Shown here: piece by piece, positions 28,349-37,449 of the stretch | Layout: every line of letters starts with the position of its first letter | How positions within the stretch are numbered: position 1 is the stretch's first letter | Source of the DNA: Methanobacterium sp. | GTDB taxonomy: Archaea > Methanobacteriota > Methanobacteria > Methanobacteriales > Methanobacteriaceae | Direction of reading: 5' to 3' | DNA length: 64,000 bases | Assembly: GCA_015661405.1 (NCBI GenBank) | Contig: JACWMK010000004.1 | Span: 1-64,000, forward strand | The notes under the pieces: generated by a model | The model's database searches: none | Seen by the model: the letters and a program-made list of their open reading frames with translations, nothing else | Told to the model about the DNA's origin: nothing | Translations under genes and position numbers: made by a program

Positions 28349-28682
28349 CCCATTTAAAATTAAAAAATAATAAATAATAATAAATAAGGCCCTATTTTAA
28401 AGATATCTTAATATTATAATAAAAAAAATAAAAAGAAATAGTATAAAGATTGAATATTGAATTTTTTCTCATATCGATTTGAAGTATAATAATAAAAAAA
28501 TATTTTTAAACTTTTAATGTCGCTATTACTGAATAATTGTATTACTTAGCCATGCAAGATCTATGCTAAAATATTGGTCTTGTAAGTAACATCTATCAAT
28601 AAATTGATATTGCGTAACGCAATTTAAATAAGAATTAATCCATTAGCATAATTAAGTTAATCAAAAAAAATGGAAATCACAA

Positions 28683-29609
28683 ATGAAAAATGAGATATCA
28701 CTAAATGACATTGACTTACAAAGACTGGAAAAAAAAGGATACAGATTCGTCGGTCAACACAAGCATGCAGCAGCTAAAATATGCCACTGGACTAAAAAAA
28801 GCATTCTTAATGAAGGTGTATGTTATAAGGAAAAATTTTATGGCATAGAAAGCCATCGTTGCTTACAAATGTCACCTAGTATTAGTTTCTGCCACCATAA
28901 ATGTCTTTTTTGCTGGAGAGATATTTCCATAACTCAAACAGAATGGAATGTGGATTTTGATGAAGCAGCAGATATTATAGATGGATGTATAGAAGCACAA
29001 CGTAATCTTCTCTGCGGATTTTTTGGTAATTCTCAGTCCGATCTTGAGAAGTTAAAAGAATGCAAAGATCCCACTAATGCTGCCATATCTCTAGCTGGAG
29101 AACCAATGCTCTATCCACTTATAAATGATTTAATCACCGAATTTAAAAAACAAAACTTTACTACCTTCCTTGTAAGCAATGGAATGACTCCCCATCGTCT
29201 GGAGAATCTCAGCATGGAACCCACTCAACTATATCTTTCACTGGATGCACCTACTGAAAAAATATATCAAGAACTATGTCAACCTCAAGTTAAAAAAGGA
29301 TGGAAACAGTTAAATAAATCATTAGATTTATTAACTAGTTTTAATTGTAGAACTGTGATTAGAATGACTTGTGTTAAAGATTATAATATGACTTTGCCGG
29401 AGGAGTACGCAAAAATGATTAACAGAAGCAATCCTGATTTCGTGGAGGTCAAAGCTTATATGTACGTGGGAAGTTCTAGGAAAAGACTTAAACTAGATAA
29501 TATGCCTCATTTTAGTGAAATTCAAGATTTTGCAAATTCTGTTGCAGAGCTCTGTAATATGGATATAATAAATGAATCACAAGAGAGTCGAGTAGTACTT
29601 TTAGGTTAA
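28683..29609 (+). CDS. taw1: tRNA 4-demethylwyosine synthase (radical SAM)
   Basis: The 308-residue protein makes the tricyclic core of wyosine at G37 of tRNA-Phe from N1-methylguanosine and pyruvate. The radical-SAM cluster cysteines are C70, C74 and C77 in FCHHKCLFCW. Three further cysteines at 34, 47 and 60, spaced 13 apart, match the second [4Fe-4S] cluster of archaeal TYW1 enzymes. The SAM-binding part reads AISLAGEPMLYP, followed by FLVSNGM and LYLSLDAP. Unlike the eukaryotic protein it has no flavodoxin domain. It stands alone, with no co-oriented close partner. Confidence 0.95.
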   Translation: MKNEISLNDIDLQRLEKKGYRFVGQHKHAAAKICHWTKKSILNEGVCYKEKFYGIESHRCLQMSPSISFCHHKCLFCWRDISITQTEWNVDFDEAADIIDGCIEAQRNLLCGFFGNSQSDLEKLKECKDPTNAAISLAGEPMLYPLINDLITEFKKQNFTTFLVSNGMTPHRLENLSMEPTQLYLSLDAPTEKIYQELCQPQVKKGWKQLNKSLDLLTSFNCRTVIRMTCVKDYNMTLPEEYAKMINRSNPDFVEVKAYMYVGSSRKRLKLDNMPHFSEIQDFANSVAELCNMDIINESQESRVVLLG

Positions 29610-29769
29610 ATAAATAATTTATTTGATATTTAATCCAAAATAAGAATAAAAATTAATTTAATCTAGTAATTTTTATAACAAATATTTTTATTAATATTAA
29701 AATTCAAAAAAGAGTAATCGAAAAATCAAATTTAAAATCAGCTTCAGATGAACTAAACCGGTGGTTATT

Positions 29770-30633
29770 ATGAAAAAGTTATTAATAGGTGTAATAGTTG
29801 TATTGATGACTTTAAGTCCAATCTATGCTGCTTCAGGATTTGTAATTACTTTTGGAGAAGCTACTAATTCCAATCAAGTATGGAAAGATTCAGTATTAAG
29901 TTATTTTCAATCACATACGGATAAAAATGTTAGTAACGCCACCACTAAAGTTATAACTGCCTCTGAAGTTAATATAATATCACAAAATATTAGTGGGGTC
30001 ACTTATCAACCTAATCAAATAGTATCCTGTGCCATGGTGGATTTAAGTTACACCCAAGGTATAGATGTAGTGGTGGATACCAGTAATATAACACTGGTAA
30101 CGCCTTTAATGTATGAAAACGCCCTCAGATCAACTGGTATCAATAATGGGTATGTAGTTGTAACATCTCCAGTTCCTGCAACTGGTGAATCAGCATTAAC
30201 TGGAGTTTTAGAATCTTATGAAATTGCAGTGGGTACTAATATACCTGCAGATGCTCAAAAAGCAGCTACTGAAGTAATTTACACTCAAACTCAGATTTCT
30301 AATCAAACAGGTCAAAGTCCTGATAAAATCGCTAATTTATTTGAACAAGCACAAAAACAAGTTCAAAGTAAAAACTTGCAGGATCCATCTCAGATAAAAG
30401 TAATAGTGATTAATGTGGCTAATAGCATGAACATTAATTTAACGGATCAACAAGCTCAACAGATAGCTAATGCTCTTTCTGACTCTCAGAAAGCACAAGG
30501 AGATTTGAGTAACTTTAAAACTCAATTACAGAATGTTAGTCAACAGTCATCACAGTCAAATAGTATAATTGATCAGATAAAAAATTACTTAAATAGTGTA
30601 ATTAACTATCTGATGAGTCTTATTGGTCAATAA
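29770..30633 (+). CDS. secreted DUF1002-family protein
   Basis: The 287-residue protein starts with a signal peptide or anchor, MKKLLIGVIVVLMTLSPIYA, followed by a domain resembling the DUF1002 (COG4086) family of predicted secreted proteins: TFGEATNSNQVWKDSVLSYF, then a segment with ALRSTGINNGYVVVTSPVPA and TGESALTGVLESYE. The last 80 residues are Gln/Ser-rich and end in a hydrophobic segment, IINYLMSLIG. ATG 29770 is chosen because GGTGG precedes it; the GTG at 29761 lies inside that site. Function is unknown. It is presumably exported to the cell surface. Confidence 0.8.
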   Translation: MKKLLIGVIVVLMTLSPIYAASGFVITFGEATNSNQVWKDSVLSYFQSHTDKNVSNATTKVITASEVNIISQNISGVTYQPNQIVSCAMVDLSYTQGIDVVVDTSNITLVTPLMYENALRSTGINNGYVVVTSPVPATGESALTGVLESYEIAVGTNIPADAQKAATEVIYTQTQISNQTGQSPDKIANLFEQAQKQVQSKNLQDPSQIKVIVINVANSMNINLTDQQAQQIANALSDSQKAQGDLSNFKTQLQNVSQQSSQSNSIIDQIKNYLNSVINYLMSLIGQ

Positions 30634-30785
30634 ACCCATGAAAAATTAGAATTCAGCTAAAACAAAATGAGTTGGTTAATCAATTAATAAAACTACTTTT
30701 TTTTTAAGAAAATTTGTTAGTTTTAACTTAAATATATTTTCAATCTTGAATTAATGAAATTTATTTAAGAATATTAATTACTTTC

Positions 30786-31889
30786 TTATAATTTCGAAGA
30801 TAATTCAACTGCTTTACTCGCTGCTGCCTCCATAGAAGTTTCAAAGGAAATCCCTGATTCATTTAAAATCCTTTGGCCTTCTTCTTCATTGGTACCTGTA
30901 AGTCTTATAACTAATGGAACCTTACGTTCAGCTCTTTTCAAAACACTGATAACACCATTTGCCACATCATCCGCACGGGTTATGCCGCCTAACACGTTTA
31001 AAAATACAACCTTAACTTTAGGGTTCGATATTACAATATCGAGAGCTCTAGCTATATTTTCTTTAGATGCTCCACCGCCTATATCCAAAAATGTGGCAGC
31101 CTCTCCCCTATATAATTTTAACATATCCATACCGCTGAGGGTAAGTCCGGCTCCATTTCCAATAACCGCTATATCTCCATCAAGTTCAACATAAGCAAAT
31201 TCATCTTTCTTAACTGATCCTTTATTCATTAGTTCGCTTTGCCTATACAATGCATCATCATCAATATCTAATTTAGCATCAGCTGCAATAAGTCCTTGAG
31301 GAGTTAGTGCCAAAGGATTAATCTCTGCTATAGTAGCATCATATTTTTGAAATAAATTAAACAAATTCCAGATAATAATCCCTGTTTTTGAAATTAAATG
31401 TTTAGGAACCCCTATTTCAATGGCAATATCTCTAGCTTGATATGGAAGAAATTCTTCAAGGGAATTAACATAATATTTAACTAATTTTTCAGGGGTTTCT
31501 CGCGCTATTTCCTCAATATCAACCCCACCTTCAGTGCTTGCTATAATAAGAGGTTTTCTAACGGAACGATCCATAATAACACTTAAATAAAATTCAGATT
31601 CAATATCAAGTTTTTCTTCAACTAATATCTTATCCACCTGTTCTCCCTTAATCTTCAACTTAAGGAGTTCATCTGTCCTTTTATGGGCATCATAAGGATT
31701 ATCTGCGAATTTTATACCTCCAAGTTTACCCCTACCACCCACGAGTACCTGAGATTTAAGAACTACTGATTTATTTATATTTTCTGTTGCTCTTTCAGCA
31801 TCCAGCCCATTTTCAGTTAATTGATTGATAGGTACTGGAATGCCATTCTTTTTAAATATTTCCTTGGCTTGATATTCGTAAATTTTCAA
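30786..31889 (-). CDS. sucC: succinyl-CoA synthetase (ADP-forming) beta subunit
   Basis: The 367-residue protein has an N-terminal ATP-grasp domain (KIYEYQAKEIFKKNGIPVP, then VVLKSQVLVGGRGKLGGIK) and a C-terminal CoA-ligase domain with GNGAGLTLSGMDML and FLDIGGGAS. It makes succinyl-CoA from succinate, which the Kor enzyme upstream then carboxylates to 2-oxoglutarate. TTG 31889 is the likely start, giving the family's M-K-I-x-E-Y-Q start with GGGGG 9 bases upstream; a TTG at 31898 would be too close to that site. The gene begins 6 bases after korC ends. The alpha subunit sucD is not in this window. Confidence 0.95.
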   Translation of the reverse strand: MKIYEYQAKEIFKKNGIPVPINQLTENGLDAERATENINKSVVLKSQVLVGGRGKLGGIKFADNPYDAHKRTDELLKLKIKGEQVDKILVEEKLDIESEFYLSVIMDRSVRKPLIIASTEGGVDIEEIARETPEKLVKYYVNSLEEFLPYQARDIAIEIGVPKHLISKTGIIIWNLFNLFQKYDATIAEINPLALTPQGLIAADAKLDIDDDALYRQSELMNKGSVKKDEFAYVELDGDIAVIGNGAGLTLSGMDMLKLYRGEAATFLDIGGGASKENIARALDIVISNPKVKVVFLNVLGGITRADDVANGVISVLKRAERKVPLVIRLTGTNEEEGQRILNESGISFETSMEAAASKAVELSSKL

Positions 31890-31894
31890 AATAA

Positions 31895-32449
31895 TCAACC
31901 CCCATATTCAAGTTTTGCTCCAGCTTCAAATGCAGCAATATTTTTATTTTCAGTTCCAGTAGGAACGCTTTCTGCTATTGCTTGCCTAGCAGCTTCCACA
32001 GATACAACATGGGTTATACTGGTTATAGCTCCGATCATAACTATATTAGCTACTATTCTAATTCCAATCTTTTCTTCAGCTATTCTAGTAACAGGGGCCT
32101 TATAAAACTTTATATTATGTTTCTTTACAAAAGATATAACTTCATCTTCCTTTATCAAATCAGGGTCAACTATCAACGTTCCCCCATCCTTTAGGTCATC
32201 CAAATACGCTATAAGTGCTTCATGTGACATAGCCACGAAGATATCTGGTTTTTGAACCTTGGGATAATCGATTTCAGTATCGCTAATAATTACTTCTGTT
32301 TTAGAAGCTCCTCCCCTGGCTTCAGGACCGTATGATTGAGTTTGAACTGCGAATAAGTCATCATAAAGCGCTGCTGCTTTGCCAATTACGATACCGGCTA
32401 AGATAATTCCTTGACCACCGAATCCTGCAATTCTTATATCAATACGCAA
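31895..32449 (-). CDS. korC: 2-oxoglutarate:ferredoxin oxidoreductase gamma subunit
   Basis: A 184-residue gamma subunit with the N-terminal signature RIAGFGGQGIILAG, then TQSYGPEARGGASKTEVIIS and YPKVQKPDIFVAMS. TTG is the start, supported by GGGGATTAATT. Its start codon lies 2 bases beyond the korB stop and it is followed by sucC. Part of the four-subunit KorABCD complex that reductively carboxylates succinyl-CoA to 2-oxoglutarate in the incomplete reductive TCA path of these methanogens. Confidence 0.95.
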   Translation of the reverse strand: MRIDIRIAGFGGQGIILAGIVIGKAAALYDDLFAVQTQSYGPEARGGASKTEVIISDTEIDYPKVQKPDIFVAMSHEALIAYLDDLKDGGTLIVDPDLIKEDEVISFVKKHNIKFYKAPVTRIAEEKIGIRIVANIVMIGAITSITHVVSVEAARQAIAESVPTGTENKNIAAFEAGAKLEYGG

Positions 32450-32451
32450 AA

Positions 32452-33318
32452 TTAATCCCCCATGTAAGCTGATCTAATAGAAGTTGGTTTACCAGTTATA
32501 CATTTCGCTTCCAGTAGTTTGCAAAGATTATCAGTAAATTCTGGTTCCATTTTATTTTGGAATTCTCCTACAATTATCTTTCCTTCCAATTCACTTTCTT
32601 CTAGTTTATCAGCCTTATTTTTTAGTATGCTAGATTCTTTCATCCATTGCATCATCTCAATGGGAGTTCTCATCTTGTTTTTTCGCCCATAATAGGTTGG
32701 ACACTGGGATACTGCTTCTATAAATGAAAATCCCTTATTCTGAAGACCTTTTTTAATAGCATTTGAAAGCTGTATTGGATGAGCAGTGGTCCACCGTGCA
32801 ACATAAGTTGCACCCGCAGCAGTTACTAAATCAGAAAGGTTAAAAGGTCTTTCCAAAGCCCCATAAGGTGCTGTACTCCCGTAGCTTCCACGTGGCGATG
32901 TGGGGCTGATCTGACCTCCAGTCATACCATAAATACTGTTATTTACACAGATAACAGTGATATTTATGTTTCTTCTAGCACCGTGAATAAGATGGTTACC
33001 ACCAATAGCTGCCGCATCACCATCTCCACTAAATACCACCACATCATGTTCGGGATTAGCTAGTTTAACGCCTGTAGCGAAACTTATAGGTCTGCCATGA
33101 GTAGTATGAAGCGAATCGCAGTATATGTATCCCGGTATTCTAGAGGAACATCCAATGCCTGAAACCAGCATCAAGTTTTCAAAATCTATTTCTGCCATTT
33201 CCATACCCTTAAAAAAGGTATTCATAACAATTCCATTGCCGCATCCTGCACAGAAGATGGTGGGAAGCCTATCTCTTCTAAGATATTTCATTAAAGGATT
33301 TTCCATCTTTCTATCCAT
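32452..33318 (-). CDS. korB: 2-oxoglutarate:ferredoxin oxidoreductase beta subunit
   Basis: The 288-residue subunit binds thiamine pyrophosphate and an iron-sulfur cluster. The N-terminal FCAGCGNGIV and later cysteines serve the cluster. The TPP motif runs from VFSGDGDAAAIGGNHLIHG to CVNNSIYGMTGGQISPTSP. The specificity region THGRPISFATG is typical of 2-oxoglutarate enzymes. It begins 115 bases after korA, the widest gap in this operon, and is coupled to korC. Confidence 0.96.
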   Translation of the reverse strand: MDRKMENPLMKYLRRDRLPTIFCAGCGNGIVMNTFFKGMEMAEIDFENLMLVSGIGCSSRIPGYIYCDSLHTTHGRPISFATGVKLANPEHDVVVFSGDGDAAAIGGNHLIHGARRNINITVICVNNSIYGMTGGQISPTSPRGSYGSTAPYGALERPFNLSDLVTAAGATYVARWTTAHPIQLSNAIKKGLQNKGFSFIEAVSQCPTYYGRKNKMRTPIEMMQWMKESSILKNKADKLEESELEGKIIVGEFQNKMEPEFTDNLCKLLEAKCITGKPTSIRSAYMGD

Positions 33319-33433
33319 TTTTTCATCTCGTTTTTCATTTTATTATGCACATATTATATTTACAATTTTGTTAGGATCTTCTTATACAATGATTATTTAA
33401 AATTTTTTATTAAAACGTGATTTTAAACTGTTT

Positions 33434-34561
33434 TCATTTAGATGATTTAATTTTATCAAGTATTTCCAGGGGATGGTGCATTTCCCCCCCTATCTTTGGG
33501 AATAGCTCCACTTTTTTGTCTGGAAATATTCTTTGCACTTCATAAAATATTTGTCCTAAGTTCATTTCTACTACTATAATCTTCTTGGCATTATTAGCTG
33601 CATTCCTTATCATATCTTCAGGAAATGGCCATACTGTCTCTAGCTTTATGAAACCAGCATTTATACCATGATATCTTGCTTTTTTAACGGCGGTTATTGC
33701 AGATCTTGCTGGAGCGCCATAGGATAAAATTATTATCTCTGCTTCTTCAGTGAATTCAGTTTTTATTCTAGCTATTTCGTTAGTATTTTTGCGTATCTTA
33801 TTGCAAAGTCTGTTTACAAGTTTAGAATGAGTTTTTGGATTAGAAGCATCAGGATATCCTCTTTCATCATGAGTAAGTCCTGTAATGTGCAATTTGTAAC
33901 CATCACCAAAGGCAGGCATAGGTGAAGTTCCATTTGGAGGGGCTTTGAATGGTAAAAATGTTTTAAAATCTTCTTTTGGCATTTTTCTAGGCCTTATTTC
34001 CACTTTTTCCGGTATAGTGATTTTCTCCCTCATATGTCCAACAATTTCATCACCCATGATCAAGACTGGTACACGATATTTTTCAGCCAAGTTAAATGCT
34101 TCTACAGTGTAATCAAAGCATTCCTGAACCGATGATGGTGATAATGCTATTATTTCATAGTCCCCATGAGATCCCCATCGTGCTTGCATCATATCACTTT
34201 GGGATGCCATTGTTGGCTGACCAGTGGATGGTGAACCTCTCTGCATATTTACAATTACCAGTGGAGTTTCAGTCATGGCAGCGTAACCTATATGCTCCTG
34301 CATAAGTGAGAATCCTGGTCCTGAAGTGGCAGTCATTGCTTTAAGACCACCCCAAACTGCTCCAATTACAGCTCCTAATGCAGATATCTCATCCTCCATC
34401 TGTATGAATGATCCACCTTCCTGAGGGAGGAATATCGCCATATCTTCTGCTATTTCTGTTGAGGGAGTTATAGGATAACCTGCAAAAAATCTACATCCCG
34501 CTTCAATAGCTCCTCTGGCACAGGCTTCGTTACCCAGTATAAAATATTTTTCAGTTTTCAT
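33434..34561 (-). CDS. korA: 2-oxoglutarate:ferredoxin oxidoreductase alpha subunit
   Basis: The 375-residue alpha subunit shows the family's FILGNEACARGAIEAGCRFFAGYPITPSTEI opening (split here by domain continuity only), then the TSGPGFSLMQE and NMQRGSPSTGQPT motifs of the TPP-partner domain and a C-terminal transketolase-like domain. The start chosen is the ATG at 34561, with GGATG about 7 bases upstream; the ATG at 34570 overlaps that site. Overlaps the end of korD by 11 bases, indicating translational coupling. Confidence 0.95.
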   Translation of the reverse strand: MKTEKYFILGNEACARGAIEAGCRFFAGYPITPSTEIAEDMAIFLPQEGGSFIQMEDEISALGAVIGAVWGGLKAMTATSGPGFSLMQEHIGYAAMTETPLVIVNMQRGSPSTGQPTMASQSDMMQARWGSHGDYEIIALSPSSVQECFDYTVEAFNLAEKYRVPVLIMGDEIVGHMREKITIPEKVEIRPRKMPKEDFKTFLPFKAPPNGTSPMPAFGDGYKLHITGLTHDERGYPDASNPKTHSKLVNRLCNKIRKNTNEIARIKTEFTEEAEIIILSYGAPARSAITAVKKARYHGINAGFIKLETVWPFPEDMIRNAANNAKKIIVVEMNLGQIFYEVQRIFPDKKVELFPKIGGEMHHPLEILDKIKSSK

Positions 34562-34763
34562 TATTTTCATCCACTTTTATAGCTTGATCTGGACATATTA
34601 AAGTGCATAATCCACATTTTGTACATTTTTCTGGGTTTACTGGAATTGGCACGTAAATTCCTTTTTTGTTCAATTTTTTTGATTTTTCATAAACCTTCAG
34701 TGGACAAAATTCTGTGCACAAATTACAACCTTTGCAGAACTTTTCATTAACTTTTATTATCAT
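34551..34763 (-). CDS. korD: 2-oxoglutarate:ferredoxin oxidoreductase delta subunit (2x[4Fe-4S] ferredoxin)
   Basis: The 70-residue ferredoxin-like subunit carries two CxxCxxCxxxCP clusters, CKGCNLCTEFCP near residues 9-20 and CTKCGLCTLICP near 47-58. It passes electrons between the Kor catalytic core and external ferredoxin. First gene of the korDABC-sucC operon, overlapping korA. About 280 AT-rich bases upstream separate it from mptD and probably hold the promoter. Confidence 0.96.
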   Translation of the reverse strand: MIIKVNEKFCKGCNLCTEFCPLKVYEKSKKLNKKGIYVPIPVNPEKCTKCGLCTLICPDQAIKVDENNEN

Positions 34764-35040
34764 AGAATTACCTAATTGATTTAATACCTTTTTGAGTTTA
34801 AGTAAATATTATTGACATGTTGTAGGTTATTTTTTTTATAATTCAAATAAGATTCGAAATTTTATAATCTCTACTAATTTACATTAGATAAAAAATTTTA
34901 TATTAATTCATTTTAATATAATTTAGTTAAAGTTAATGCAAACTAATAGTTTGAAATAAATTTTTAATAAATAAAAAAAATTACTTAATAAATAATATAA
35001 ATATCAATTATTATCCTATATTTAAAAAATTTAAATAGCT

Positions 35041-35409
35041 TTATTTTACTTCTTCTACATACATTAAGGGATACTGAAGTTCCTCTATAAATTTCATTCT
35101 AATAACGGCCATATGGCCTTCGTACTCCGAAAACACTTTTATATCCAGCATATCTCCACTCAAAGATATATATTGGAATTCATTCTTTATCTGTCCTAGC
35201 ATCTCCCGGTTAATTATAATTTTTACTTCATTTATACAAGGTTGAAGCTCCATTGCTTCCTTCATGGCTTTTTCAATTCCATCAACTGTTTTAGAGTTAA
35301 CTGGAGTTCCAATAAATTGATGGAAAAGTGCCCCCATAGTTATTGCACCCTCAAAGATTGCCCTTTCTCTTTTCGAGATAAGTTTAAAATATTTCTCATA
35401 AACATTCAT
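35041..35409 (-). CDS. mptD: dihydroneopterin aldolase, archaeal MptD type
   Basis: The 122-residue protein belongs to the archaeal-only DHNA family (DUF372, prototype MJ1585), unrelated in sequence to bacterial FolB. The conserved opening KYFKLISKRERAIFEGAIT is followed by MGALFHQFIGTPV. It cleaves 7,8-dihydroneopterin to 6-hydroxymethyl-7,8-dihydropterin and glycolaldehyde on the way to tetrahydromethanopterin, the C1 carrier of methanogenesis. It stands alone between korD and the sortase gene on the same strand. Confidence 0.85.
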   Translation of the reverse strand: MNVYEKYFKLISKRERAIFEGAITMGALFHQFIGTPVNSKTVDGIEKAMKEAMELQPCINEVKIIINREMLGQIKNEFQYISLSGDMLDIKVFSEYEGHMAVIRMKFIEELQYPLMYVEEVK

Positions 35410-35521
35410 TTTATTACCATTAAAGATTCTTTTTCTAATTTAATTATTAGATTTATGATATAATAAACTTTAAAAAACTTAATTATCTAAAAAAAAGTTT
35501 ATAGTATGAATAGATTTTTAA

Positions 35522-36253
35522 TTAGAGACTGAAGAAGTTATTTATGTTCGTCAGTAAAGATTCTATACCATCAGTTGGAACTGGGAAGAAATAAGCATAA
35601 ATCAGAAGAACAGTTAATGCGATTGTAGCTATAACTATCAGGATTTTATCTTGTTTTACTGGGTAAAACTTACTTAGAAGCATCCCCCCACCAAATAAGC
35701 CGGCTATAATTAAAAAAGCATCAGAGGATTGGGAATTCGGTTTGCTTTGAGTGCTTTGTAGGGGTGTTGTATTATCATATTTCGATCCTATAATCATTCT
35801 CTGAGTATCCGAACTTATGGGATAACAAGTTATTAAAAATAGAGTATTACCCTGATATAATGGTATTTGATATGATGCATCCACAATTGTAGTATTAGAA
35901 ACTGTATATTCCACATTTCCTATACCTGGCCATTCCAGATATACATTATCACCCGATTGTAGTTCATTCAAGTTTAAAAAAGGCGAACCATGCAATGTTC
36001 TATGTCCAAAAAGTATTACAGTACCTTCACCTGGTAAGGATGATAAAGGTTCATAATACACCCCATAATCTATAGACTTATTATTTATGCTTTCATTAAC
36101 CCCTATTGATGGTATAACTACGTAAGGAGTATCATTAGAGTCAGATATCGTTGCTGAGTAAGAATAATAATCCACTTCAATTAAAAGATAAAGAGAAATA
36201 ATGAACATCCCTACTAATATAAATAAAGTAGGGAGTTTTATGGGGAATTTCAT
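35522..36253 (-). CDS. membrane-bound sortase (transpeptidase)
   Basis: The 243-residue protein has an N-terminal membrane helix (about 8-26), a sortase fold and, unusually, two C-terminal membrane segments (about 175-235). The catalytic set is visible: His84 in LFGHRTLHGSPF, Cys143 in TLFLITCYP (the TLxTC signature) and Arg152 in DTQRMI. Sortases cut a C-terminal sorting signal and attach the protein to the cell wall; in Methanobacteriales the acceptor would be pseudomurein or another envelope component (inference). It lies 20 bases downstream of a gene whose product ends in a plausible sorting signal, the best candidate substrate. Confidence 0.9.
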   Translation of the reverse strand: MKFPIKLPTLFILVGMFIISLYLLIEVDYYSYSATISDSNDTPYVVIPSIGVNESINNKSIDYGVYYEPLSSLPGEGTVILFGHRTLHGSPFLNLNELQSGDNVYLEWPGIGNVEYTVSNTTIVDASYQIPLYQGNTLFLITCYPISSDTQRMIIGSKYDNTTPLQSTQSKPNSQSSDAFLIIAGLFGGGMLLSKFYPVKQDKILIVIATIALTVLLIYAYFFPVPTDGIESLLTNINNFFSL

Positions 36254-36273
36254 GTTAAAATTCTTTAACTTTA

Positions 36274-37242
36274 CTACCTTAAGAACTTAGCGTATGCCAC
36301 ACCAGCACCCACCATGGCAGCTGCAAGTCCTAAAAGTCCCATTGGAATACCTGTATTCTGATTAGGAACTGTACTAGTAGTATTGTTAGTTTGATTTCCT
36401 GCTGCTGCAAATACGGATGAACCTGTTCCAAATACGGGGCCCTTATTTGGAATTGGCCATTTGTAAGTATACTTGAAAAATTCTGAATCAGATGAATCAA
36501 TCGCCCCATCATATGGCCCTAACGTAACATTCCATAAAGCAACACCGGTTCCTGCTACTGAACCAGTATCTAGGAATGCTTTAGGATCACTATAGATCAA
36601 GTTAGAATCAGTTGGTATGACAGGCCCCCTTATAATTCCCGAAACAGGATAATCTGCCCCATTTACAGCTCCAAATGTAAAAGTTCCACTCCATGATTCT
36701 AATTGTAAATTAGGATTTAAGGTTTGTATTTCATCAGGGTCGAACCAAGATGCACTTAAGCCCATATCTGGTATTAAAGGCCAATATGTATTATTAACAG
36801 CATTTTCGTTAGTTAAATAATATGGTATTTCTCCCATCCCACCATTTGCATGTAGGACAAATGATACTGTCTTTGTTTGTCCCGGTGCAATTTGCCAACC
36901 AAGATCTCCGGTTGTAGTTGGGCTGTTTCCAGGATTAGTGTTATCGATCATGTATTCTGCAGTCGGATTAGTACTATTAACGGTCCAGTTTATTGTACCA
37001 TTAGTAATAGAGCCAGTATATACTTGACTTATTTTGAAATACTCAGGGACACTCGCAGTATTTTTTATAGTTACAGTAATGGTTGCCATAAGATCCCCAA
37101 GCCCTACATTGGAAGTATTAAAAGCTACCCATGTGGAATTATCATCTGCTGAAACAGTGCTTAATGAGTCTGCAAAAGTAAATGCACCTATAATTGCAAA
37201 AAGAGAAATTATTATTATTATTGTATTTTTACTTAAATTCAT
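36274..37242 (-). CDS. secreted surface protein with C-terminal sorting-like signal
   Basis: The 322-residue protein starts with a signal sequence (about 1-30, ending ADSLSTVSADD) and continues as a beta-rich, Asn/Thr-rich ectodomain with many potential N-glycosylation sites (NxS/T). The early part, ATITVTIKNTASVPEYFKI, resembles an Ig-like or DUF11-type adhesion fold. The tail has a short linker, then QNTGIP, a hydrophobic run of about 20 residues and a final LR, the three-part layout of a sortase signal. No cysteine is present. GGGGGAGGAAAAT precedes the ATG. Coupled with the adjacent sortase, it is probably its dedicated substrate. The exact family is not recognised. Confidence 0.8.
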   Translation of the reverse strand: MNLSKNTIIIIISLFAIIGAFTFADSLSTVSADDNSTWVAFNTSNVGLGDLMATITVTIKNTASVPEYFKISQVYTGSITNGTINWTVNSTNPTAEYMIDNTNPGNSPTTTGDLGWQIAPGQTKTVSFVLHANGGMGEIPYYLTNENAVNNTYWPLIPDMGLSASWFDPDEIQTLNPNLQLESWSGTFTFGAVNGADYPVSGIIRGPVIPTDSNLIYSDPKAFLDTGSVAGTGVALWNVTLGPYDGAIDSSDSEFFKYTYKWPIPNKGPVFGTGSSVFAAAGNQTNNTTSTVPNQNTGIPMGLLGLAAAMVGAGVAYAKFLR

Positions 37243-37449
37243 ATTTTCCTCCCCCTATTTATCATTCCCCTATTTTATATCATAATTATAATCAGAAAAT
37301 CATAATTCGTAATAGTCCGTATTAATTATTTATATTTATCTATTTATTTATTCATACTGTTTATTTAATTTTATGATATAAAATGGAGATTATAGGAAAA
37401 TTTCCTAATAAGAAAATTCTCTAATAATCTTCTAGTTTGATAGGATCAT

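Larger units (their letters stand above)
26784..28682. other. 1.9-kb region without convincing protein genes
   Basis: Very AT-rich, with only short ORFs that lack ribosome sites. Opposed 62-65 codon ORFs near 26965-27184 and a 73-codon ORF at 28095-28316 on minus are the longest. Notable contents are two halves of a perfect 21-base inverted repeat (26866-26886 and 28328-28348), an isolated GC-rich hairpin at 27726-27776, and two runs of eight C residues (27820-27827 and near 28158). The segment from about 28100 to 28350 has clear strand asymmetry, being G-poor on plus. It may be a decayed or non-coding mobile element. Confidence 0.5.
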
